Positions 50,052-56,411 of a stretch of DNA of 56,411 nucleotides are shown piece after piece. Under the pieces are notes generated by a model. That model saw only the letters and a list, made by a program, of their open reading frames with translations. It had not been told where the DNA came from and ran no database searches. Positions within the stretch are counted from its first letter, which is position 1, and each line of letters begins with the position of its first letter. This DNA comes from an uncultured Oscillospiraceae bacterium (GTDB taxonomy: Bacteria; Bacillota; Clostridia; Oscillospirales; Oscillospiraceae): assembly GCA_947626345.1 (NCBI GenBank), contig CANQSF010000004.1:1-56411 (forward strand), given 5' to 3'. A program made the translations under genes and the position numbers.

Positions 50052-50816
50052 TCAGGGATCGCCGGCGTCGCTTTGCTGGAACTGCTCCTCGATGTGCAGC
50101 TCCGCGTTCAGCGCGTCATAGAGGATGAACTGGGACAGGAACACGATGTACCACAGGCCCAGGAAGGGCACGATGGACAGGCTCCAGGGGGCGAACAGCA
50201 CGAGGATGGCCACGTACAGCATCTGCAGCAGCGCCGCGCCGAACACCTTCCAGACGTATTTGGAGGTGAACAGGATGATGTTGCGCAGGCGGTTCACCAC
50301 CGTCTGCTGAAACAGCACCAGCTGCGGCCAATAGAGGGTGGTGAAGACCATGGCCAGCAGCCCGGAGAACAGGTACAGCGCCACCGTCCCCAGGGAGGGG
50401 GACCGCTCCGACCACCAGAAGAGGGCCGCCATGAAGGCGTACATGCCCAAGAACAGCCCCAGCGCCCCGCCGGGGAGCAGGCTGCCCTTCCAGTTCTGCC
50501 GCCAGCTCTTCCGATAGTTGGCCCAGCGGGCCGTGTTGTCGTCCCGCATGCCCCGGAGGATGGCGTCGTACAGCCCGGCCAGGAAGGGACCGAAGATCAT
50601 CCCGCCCAGGATGGAGCAAGGGATGAGCAGCAGCACGCTGGAGGACATGATGGACAGGGCGACGCCCGCTGCCAGGGGCACCGCGCCCGCCAGGGTGATG
50701 AGGTGCACCAAGAACCAGTGGCCGGCGCACTCGCTCAGCAGCTGCCGGTAGCGGTAAAAGCCGGTCTGGCGGATGCTGGGATCGTAGCTGGGATCGTCGT
50801 GAACGAAAAGGCCCAT
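50052..50816 (-). CDS. DUF624 (YesL-like) membrane protein
   Basis: 254 residues with about six membrane helices in the YesL/DUF624 pattern, and an N-terminal MGLFVHDDPSYDP. DUF624 proteins usually accompany LplB/LplC sugar importers such as the one at 53559-56411. The molecular role is unknown; it is last in the LacI-led operon. Confidence 0.85.
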   Translation of the reverse strand: MGLFVHDDPSYDPSIRQTGFYRYRQLLSECAGHWFLVHLITLAGAVPLAAGVALSIMSSSVLLLIPCSILGGMIFGPFLAGLYDAILRGMRDDNTARWANYRKSWRQNWKGSLLPGGALGLFLGMYAFMAALFWWSERSPSLGTVALYLFSGLLAMVFTTLYWPQLVLFQQTVVNRLRNIILFTSKYVWKVFGAALLQMLYVAILVLFAPWSLSIVPFLGLWYIVFLSQFILYDALNAELHIEEQFQQSDAGDP

Positions 50817-50828
50817 GGCATTTCCTCC

Positions 50829-51434
50829 TTATTCGGGCAGATCGGCGCTGTAATGGCAGCCGTCCAAAAACGCCGCCATCACGGCCAGCTCGTCGCCGGC
50901 ATACTCGTCCGTGCACGTCAGCTCCACGTTGACGGCATAGTTCTCATACACGGCGAAGCAGACCACGCCCCGGCTGTAGGGGTTGGTCTCGGAGCGGGTC
51001 CGATAGCGCAGCACGGTGTATTCCTGGCCGTTGTGGGTCTCGGCGTGGGTATCCGTGACGGTGTAGGTCTCGTTCTCCTGGGCGATCCAGTCGTCCACGG
51101 CGGCCTGGGCGCCGGCGGCGTCCTCGCGGCTGAGCAGCAGCAGATAGATCTGAGCCGGGTAGATCTCCATGTCGTCCCCGTCCGCGTTGACGAAGGGGAT
51201 GGCCTCGCCGTTGGCCCAGGTGGCCAGATAGGTGTCGCTGACGGCCAGGGCCAGGTTGTTGTCCAGCAGGGTGAAGCCGCTGCCCGGCTCCTCCACGCCC
51301 ATGGCAGAGCCCAGCATGGTCCACTCCTTGTCCCAGGCGGCGCCGTCCACGGCGCGGGCGGGATACTTCTCGCAGCCGGCCAGCCCGGCGAGCAGGCACA
51401 GGACGATGATGAGGGGGATGATCCTCTTTTTCAT
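50829..51434 (-). CDS. Small lipoprotein of unknown function
   Basis: 201 residues. The lipobox signal MKKRIIPLIIVLCLLAGLAGC is followed by a soluble extracytoplasmic domain. No recognisable enzyme motif is seen. ATG 51434 overlaps the upstream gene stop by 4 bp, and the gene ends 12 bp before DUF624, so it belongs to the sugar-uptake regulatory operon. Confidence 0.8.
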   Translation of the reverse strand: MKKRIIPLIIVLCLLAGLAGCEKYPARAVDGAAWDKEWTMLGSAMGVEEPGSGFTLLDNNLALAVSDTYLATWANGEAIPFVNADGDDMEIYPAQIYLLLLSREDAAGAQAAVDDWIAQENETYTVTDTHAETHNGQEYTVLRYRTRSETNPYSRGVVCFAVYENYAVNVELTCTDEYAGDELAVMAAFLDGCHYSADLPE

Positions 51435-52159
51435 GGCATAGCTCCTTCGGTCATAGCGGCCCACAGCCCGTCGCAGTCCTCCGTGTTGGGGACGGTCTTC
51501 TCCGTCCAGAAGTCCCGCCGGGCCACGTACAGCCCGGACAGAAGCTCCTGGCACTGGCCGGTGATCTGCTGGCCCAGCACCTGCATGGTGTACTCGCCCA
51601 GCTCCAGCTCGCGGAGCGCCGGGCAGTCGTCCCAGGCCAGATAGCATCCGGCATAGTCCTTGTCGCCCTCCTCCGGGAGGGAGCCGTCCAGCCGGCGCAG
51701 CACGCCGTACTCCCTCTGGAAGGCGTCCGGGTCTTCCAGCAGAAAGAAGTAGCTGTCGGCCTGTTCCAGGTCGCCCATCAGCGTCACGGTGGTGGCGGCG
51801 GCATAGCCGGCGGCATCGGACACGCCCCGGCCGCTGACGTATTGGTTGATCTTCACGGCGGTGCGGCCGTCGCCGTTGCTGTCCTGCCCCAGCCCGGCCA
51901 GGGCCGCGCTCAGGGCGTCGACTACATCGTCGGGCAGGGCAGCGTCGCCCACGTAGGCGATCTGGAAATCCGGCTTCACCTGGCCGATGCCCAGAGCGTC
52001 GTAGAGGATGTCCCCGGCGATGAGGAGCAGCACCACGGCGATGACCACGTGCCACTTGTGGTAGGCCCACCAATTCTTCCGCTTTTCCTGGGCGGTGTAC
52101 TGGATGGGCTCATCCGGCTTCACGTCCCGGTATTTCCATTTTAAATATTCGCTGGCCAT
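51431..52159 (-). CDS. Single-pass membrane protein of unknown function
   Basis: 242 residues. A charged cytoplasmic N-terminus (about 1-35) is followed by one helix (VVIAVVLLLIAGDILYDALG) and an extracytoplasmic domain. That domain has a YVGDAALPDDVVDAL start reminiscent of binding-protein-like folds. Function unknown. It lies 9 bp after the LacI gene. Confidence 0.75.
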   Translation of the reverse strand: MASEYLKWKYRDVKPDEPIQYTAQEKRKNWWAYHKWHVVIAVVLLLIAGDILYDALGIGQVKPDFQIAYVGDAALPDDVVDALSAALAGLGQDSNGDGRTAVKINQYVSGRGVSDAAGYAAATTVTLMGDLEQADSYFFLLEDPDAFQREYGVLRRLDGSLPEEGDKDYAGCYLAWDDCPALRELELGEYTMQVLGQQITGQCQELLSGLYVARRDFWTEKTVPNTEDCDGLWAAMTEGAMP

Positions 52160-52168
52160 GGCCGCCTC

Positions 52169-53158
52169 TCAGTCCCGGGTGGTGCCGCCGGGGATATAGC
52201 TGACCGGCAGGCAGATGAGGCTGGGCAGATTGGACCGGTCCTCCCGCAGCAGGGTGTCCACGCAGGCCTCCGCCAGCTGGGGGACGGGCTGGGCGATGGT
52301 GGAGCAGTAGAGACTGCCGCTGCCGAAGTGGCGGATGCCGTCGAAGCCGATGACCTGCACATCCTCGGGCACCCGCTGGCCCAGCTGGCGTAGGATGTCG
52401 ATCATCGCGGTGGCCAGCCGGTCCGTGTTGCAGAAGATGCCGTCAAAATCCGGCGTGCCGCCGGGCATGTGCTCCTGCAGATACTCCCGGAAGGGGCCGT
52501 ACCCGTCCCGGTCGTTCAGCACCACGGACCGGTGCTCCACGCCCCGGAGGTCGCAGGCGGCCTGAAAGCCCACGCCCCGCTTATCCGCCTCGCCGGCCAC
52601 GTCGGAGCCGATGCGGAAAAACAGCAGCCGGCGGCAGCCCAGTTCGATCAGCTTCTCGGCCGCCACCTGGCCGCCGGCGTAGTTGTCCGAGGACACGCAG
52701 GGCACCGCGGCGCTGAAGTTGCGGTCGATGGAGACGAAGGGGGTGTTGTCATTCACCTGCAGCAGGGGATTGTAGGTCAGGCCGATGATGCCGTCCACCT
52801 TGTTCTGCTCCACCATGCGGATGCACTGCTGTTCAAAGCTGGGGTTGGAGCCGGTGACGGTCAGGAGCATGCGGTAATTGCGGCGGGACAGGGCCAGGCA
52901 CACGTTCTCCGCCATGAAAGAGAAGAAGGGGTCGGTCACGTTGGGCAGGATCAGCGACACCGTGCCGGTCTTGCTGCTGCGCAGGCCCCGGGCGTAGCTG
53001 TTGACCTGGTAGCCCAGCTTTTGGGCGGCCTGCTCCACCCGCAGGCGGTAGCTCTCGCCCACGGGCAGGTCGTTGAACACCTTGGACACGGTCCCCAGGG
53101 CCACGCCGGCCTCCCGGGCCACGTCCTTCATGGTGGGGGTGCTGCTCTTTACCTTCAT
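52169..53158 (-). CDS. LacI-family regulator of the adjacent sugar importer
   Basis: 329 residues. The helix-turn-helix TMKDVAREAGVALGTVSKVF is followed by the effector domain with VSLILPNVTDPFFS and VIGFDG. ATG 53158 is chosen at the domain start; an upstream in-frame ATG at 53233 reads through the promoter region. It probably binds the three TGAAACGTT sites in the 400-bp divergent region and controls both its own operon and the importer. Confidence 0.9.
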   Translation of the reverse strand: MKVKSSTPTMKDVAREAGVALGTVSKVFNDLPVGESYRLRVEQAAQKLGYQVNSYARGLRSSKTGTVSLILPNVTDPFFSFMAENVCLALSRRNYRMLLTVTGSNPSFEQQCIRMVEQNKVDGIIGLTYNPLLQVNDNTPFVSIDRNFSAAVPCVSSDNYAGGQVAAEKLIELGCRRLLFFRIGSDVAGEADKRGVGFQAACDLRGVEHRSVVLNDRDGYGPFREYLQEHMPGGTPDFDGIFCNTDRLATAMIDILRQLGQRVPEDVQVIGFDGIRHFGSGSLYCSTIAQPVPQLAEACVDTLLREDRSNLPSLICLPVSYIPGGTTRD

Positions 53159-53271
53159 TGCGTGCGTCTCCTTTGACAGGGCGGCCGCGCCGCCGCTGTT
53201 GGGTGTGTCTATTATAACCCGGTGATATTTCATTTGTAAAGCATTAAGTTCACGAAATATACGTGAAATTA

Positions 53272-53470
53272 ATGAAACGTTATTTTGCCTAAATGGGGTC
53301 GCCGGCTTTTGGTGATTTGGTCAAAAAACAAGAAATCCGGGAAAATACTGTTGACTTGCTTGTGGATTGAGGATATATTATGAGATACTTCATTGAATAA
53401 CGTTTCACGAATGTTTTTGTGGGAGGAGATAAAGTACTCGAACAACCACGGATAACCGTTGTGAAACGTT
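53272..53470 (+). promoter_or_regulatory. Importer promoter with three LacI-type operators
   Basis: TTGACT (53351-53356) and TATATT (53374-53379) are 17 bp apart and point to the importer. TGAAACGTT occurs near 53273-53281 and at 53462-53470, and its complement AACGTTTCA occurs at 53399-53407. Flanking TATT/TGTT bases are also shared. The middle site lies where it would block the importer promoter, and the outer two allow looping. Confidence 0.7.
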
Positions 53471-53558
53471 GTTTTGCGTTCATCAGAGCGACGACAGGAG
53501 GGAGGGCGAGACCGACCAAACGCTTATATCATCAGTATTCAAAAAAGGAGTGGATAAG

Positions 53559-54491
53559 ATGAATCAAACTAGCGCGCCCGTTCTGGCATCCCCCCGCAAA
53601 AAGAGCCTGGGCCAGCGCATCCGGGACAACTGGCAGATGTACGCGCTGCTGCTGATCCCCGTGGTACTGACCTTCATTTACAAGTACATCCCCATGTACG
53701 GCATCCAGATCGCCTTCCGGGACTTCAACGCCCGGCAGGGCTACTGGGGCAGCAAGTTCGTGGGGATGCAGTGGTTCACCAGGTTCTTCAACGCGCCCAC
53801 CTTCGGCCGTATGATCAAGAACACCATCCTGATCAGCCTGTACGGCCTGCTGTGGAGCTTCCCCATCCCCATCATCCTGTCGCTGATCATCAACCAGCTC
53901 CGGTTCGCCCGGTACAAGAGAGTGGTGCAGACCGTCCTGTACGCGCCGCACTTCATCTCCACGATGGTCATCTGCGGTATGCTGCGCATCTTCCTGAGCC
54001 CGTCCGGCGGTCTGATCAACCTGATCTTCGGCACCCAGATCGACTTTTTGACACAGGCGTCGGCCTTCCGAACGATCTACATAGCGTCGGGCATCTGGCA
54101 GGACGCCGGCTGGGGATGCATCATCTATCTGGCCACGCTGGCCAATGTGGACCCCGGCCTGTATGAGGCGGCGAAGATCGACGGCGCGTCCGTGTTCCAG
54201 CGGATCCTGCACATCGATATCCCCGAGCTGCTGCCCATGGCCATCCTGAACCTGATCATGGCGGCCGGCGGCCTGATGAACGTTGGCTTTGAAAAGGTCT
54301 GGCTGCTGCAGACCGACCTGAACAAGGCCACCAGCGACGTCATCGCCGTGTACGTTTACGAACAGGGCATCGAGCGGGCCAACTACAGCTACTCCACCGC
54401 TGTGGGCCTGTTCAACACGGTCATCAACCTGATCCTGCTGTTCATCGTCAACCGGATCGCCTCCAAGGCGGACGGCGTGCAGTTCGTGTAA
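53559..54491 (+). CDS. ABC sugar importer permease (LplB type)
   Basis: 310 residues with six helices. It has the typical N-terminus LIPVVLTFIYKYIPMYGIQI and the EAA loop YEAAKIDGASVFQRILHIDI. LplB/LplC systems take up oligosaccharides such as aldouronates or alpha-glucosides. AAAAAAGGAG precedes ATG 53559. Confidence 0.92.
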   Translation: MNQTSAPVLASPRKKSLGQRIRDNWQMYALLLIPVVLTFIYKYIPMYGIQIAFRDFNARQGYWGSKFVGMQWFTRFFNAPTFGRMIKNTILISLYGLLWSFPIPIILSLIINQLRFARYKRVVQTVLYAPHFISTMVICGMLRIFLSPSGGLINLIFGTQIDFLTQASAFRTIYIASGIWQDAGWGCIIYLATLANVDPGLYEAAKIDGASVFQRILHIDIPELLPMAILNLIMAAGGLMNVGFEKVWLLQTDLNKATSDVIAVYVYEQGIERANYSYSTAVGLFNTVINLILLFIVNRIASKADGVQFV

Positions 54492-54504
54492 GGAGGGAAC
54501 AGAA

Positions 54505-55410
54505 ATGGAAAACAAGAAAGTCAAGTCCAGTTCTGCGGGCCTTTCTGACAAGACCAGCGACATCATCCTGGTGGCCATCACCTTCCTGGTGCTGCTGATC
54601 GTGGCCTATCCGCTGTATTACGTGGTGGTGGCCTCCTTCTCCGACCCCTATGACGTGTACGCCGGCAAGACCTTCCTGCTGCCCAGCGGCTTCACCCTGA
54701 GCGGCTACAAGGCGGTGTTCGCCGAGAAGACCATCGTCTCCGGCTACATCAACTCCATCAAGTACACCATCATCGGCACCATCTTCTCCGTGACCATGCT
54801 GTATATCACCGCCTATCCCATGGCCCAGAAGGACCTGCCCGGCCGGAAGGCCATCAGCATCTTCTTCCTGATCACCATGTACTTCGGCGGCGGCCTGATC
54901 CCCACCTACCTGGTGGTGAAGCAGACCCACCTCATTTATAATATGTGGAGCCTGTTCCTGCCCGGCGGCGTGGCGGTGGGCAACATGATCATCGTGCGCA
55001 ACTTCTTCCAGAACAGCATCCCCCACGACCTGATTGAGGCCGCCGGCATCGACGGCTGCTCCAAGTTCCGGACTTTCATCAGCGTGGTGATCCCCCTGTC
55101 CATGCCCATCATGGCGGTCATGGTGGTGTTCTCCATGGTGGCTTACTGGAACGACTGGTTCACCGCTCTGATCTATCTGCACGCCGACCAGGCGCCTCTG
55201 CCCCTGGTGATGCGGAACATCCTGATCAAGAGCTCCGCCAGCGCGGCCCAGGCCAGCACCATCTCCGGCGGCTTCGCCGAGCTGAACAAGCTGACCGAGA
55301 GCCTGAAGTTCTGCTCCATGATCGTGGCGGCAGCCCCCATGCTGATCGTGTACCCCTTCGTGCAGAAGTACTTTGAAAAAGGCTTCATGTCCGGCGCTGT
55401 GAAGGGATAA
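54505..55410 (+). CDS. ABC sugar importer permease (LplC/YtcP type)
   Basis: 301 residues with six helices. The EAA loop reads LIEAAGIDGCSKFRTFISVV, and the C-terminus VQKYFEKGFMSGAVKG is the standard family ending. AAGGAGGG precedes the start. It lies 13 bp after the first permease and pairs with it. No ATPase is encoded locally, as usual when a shared MsmK-type ATPase is used. Confidence 0.92.
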   Translation: MENKKVKSSSAGLSDKTSDIILVAITFLVLLIVAYPLYYVVVASFSDPYDVYAGKTFLLPSGFTLSGYKAVFAEKTIVSGYINSIKYTIIGTIFSVTMLYITAYPMAQKDLPGRKAISIFFLITMYFGGGLIPTYLVVKQTHLIYNMWSLFLPGGVAVGNMIIVRNFFQNSIPHDLIEAAGIDGCSKFRTFISVVIPLSMPIMAVMVVFSMVAYWNDWFTALIYLHADQAPLPLVMRNILIKSSASAAQASTISGGFAELNKLTESLKFCSMIVAAAPMLIVYPFVQKYFEKGFMSGAVKG

Positions 55411-55449
55411 AAATACTAGACTATCTTAGAAAGGAACGGTATAATATCA

Positions 55450-56411
55450 ATGTTCAAAAAACTGACTGCACTGCTGCTGGCCCTTGTGATGGTCCTGGCC
55501 CTGGCCGCCTGCGGCGGCGGTGGCGAGACCGCCAACGTCAACGACGGCACCGTAAACGAGAACACCGACCAGACCGAGTTCACCGTCATGGGCGGCCAGT
55601 CCTCTCTGAGCCCCGGCTACACGGACAACGAGGTCCTTAACGAGATGATGGACAACGTGGGCATCCACATCACCTGGGACACCATGAGCGAGTCCCTGGG
55701 TGAGCAGGTGAACATCCGCATCGCCGGCGGCGACTGGCCCGACGCCTTCCAGGGCGTTGGCTTCTCCAACTACGACCTGATGAAGTACGGCGCTGACGGC
55801 ACCTTCCTGGACCTGACCCCCTACATCACCCCCGAGATCATGCCCAACCTGAGCAAGATCCTGGAGGAGCACCCCAACATCAAGGCCGCCATCACCATGG
55901 CCGACGGCAAGATCTACGGCCTGCCCGCCGCTGAGCAGATGGGCACCGCCGGTATCGGCAAGGAAGAGGATTACTCCATCTACTCCGTCCCCCAGTTCTC
56001 CATGATCAACAAGGCTTGGCTGGACGACCTGGGCCTGGAGGTCCCCACCTCCCTGGATGAGCTGCACGACGTGCTGGTGGCCTTCAAGGAGAACGACATG
56101 GCCGCCAAGATGTACGGCGCCGCGCCCGGCTCCACCATCCCCATGTCCACCGGCTTCGACCAGTGGTGCTGGGGCCAGAACATCTTCTATGCCGGCTTCG
56201 GCTTCACCAACTGGCCCAACGACGTCATCAACGACCTGCTGCTGAACTCCGACGGCACCGTCTCCTTCGAGTGCGTGTCCGATCGCTATCGCGACGCGGT
56301 CACCTACTTCCATGACTGGTATGCCGAGGGCCTGATGGACGTGGAGATGTTCTCCCAGGACAACACCCAGCTCATCGCCAAGTGCTCCCAGGGCTACGTG
56401 GGCGTTTCCAC
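55450..56411 (+). CDS. Extracellular sugar-binding lipoprotein (LplA type), partial
   Basis: The frame starts at ATG 55450 behind AAAGGA and is still open at the right edge (about 320 residues seen). The lipobox signal MFKKLTALLLALVMVLALAAC ends in Cys at residue 21. The body is a family 1 solute-binding domain with NIRIAGGDWPDAF and DGKIYGLPAA, typical of LplA-like proteins. It would deliver the oligosaccharide to the two permeases. Confidence 0.9.
   Translation, partial: MFKKLTALLLALVMVLALAACGGGGETANVNDGTVNENTDQTEFTVMGGQSSLSPGYTDNEVLNEMMDNVGIHITWDTMSESLGEQVNIRIAGGDWPDAFQGVGFSNYDLMKYGADGTFLDLTPYITPEIMPNLSKILEEHPNIKAAITMADGKIYGLPAAEQMGTAGIGKEEDYSIYSVPQFSMINKAWLDDLGLEVPTSLDELHDVLVAFKENDMAAKMYGAAPGSTIPMSTGFDQWCWGQNIFYAGFGFTNWPNDVINDLLLNSDGTVSFECVSDRYRDAVTYFHDWYAEGLMDVEMFSQDNTQLIAKCSQGYVGVS

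Overview
The window is high-GC, densely coded DNA from a Gram-positive anaerobe. Lipoprotein and export signals, choline-binding-type wall repeats, DUF624/LplB-type sugar transport, BlaI/M56 and PadR/DUF2812 pairs, and a degenerate tyrosine-recombinase family with no Tyr all point to Clostridia. A gut Oscillospiraceae-like genome (Oscillibacter/Flavonifractor type) is my best inference; there is no rRNA here to prove it. No CRISPR array, rRNA, IS element or prophage was seen. One tRNA (Leu, anticodon TAA) is present.

Left part (1-15.5 kb): a surface protein gene is driven by a near-consensus promoter that lies between two 24-bp inverted repeats (22/24 identical), which is the layout of an invertible, phase-variable promoter. 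A catalytically degenerate tyrosine recombinase follows the surface gene. Next come an MMPL-type exporter with a secreted LxxG-heptad-repeat partner, an acyltransferase with trmB, plsC, a PadR/DUF2812 pair with a dyad operator, and a copper operon (copZ, csoR, copA) behind two CsoR-type palindromes.

Middle (15.5-23 kb): a 51-aa protein, mnmG, an M56/BlaI pair with two operators, tRNA-Leu, a MATE pump, an AT-rich membrane-protein/Xre pair with a perfect 13-bp dyad on its promoter, and a LacI-type regulator.

23-34 kb: a long minus-strand operon. It carries two VTT (TVP38-like) membrane proteins, two rSAM/selenodomain-associated transferases (TIGR04282 and TIGR04283 types) around a CCG-type Fe-S protein, a complete ABC importer, a divergent nucleoside-hydrolase-like enzyme and an APH-fold kinase with an altered catalytic loop. 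A tandem-rhodanese lipoprotein gene sits just upstream. The substrate and product are unknown. I consider this the strongest candidate for an undescribed pathway.

34-45 kb: a radical SAM protein, a 450-bp hairpin-rich intergenic region, then a compact nonribosomal peptide cluster on the minus strand. The NRPS reads A-T-C-A-T-reductase behind a truncated condensation-like N-terminus, followed by a MATE transporter fused to an RsbW-like ATPase domain and an Sfp-type phosphopantetheinyl transferase. This is the architecture of gut dipeptide-aldehyde/pyrazinone synthetases. The NRPS reading frame is broken twice, both times at short homopolymers.

45-56 kb: an ArsR-AraC fusion regulator diverges from a split Zn/Cd/Pb-type efflux system (free HMA protein plus a P-type ATPase). 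Then come a class I glutamine amidotransferase behind a leader terminator, an NAD-dependent epimerase, a LacI regulator with two accessory membrane/lipoproteins and DUF624, and an LplB/LplC-type sugar importer whose binding protein runs off the right edge. Three copies of a TGAAACGTT operator lie between the LacI gene and the importer.
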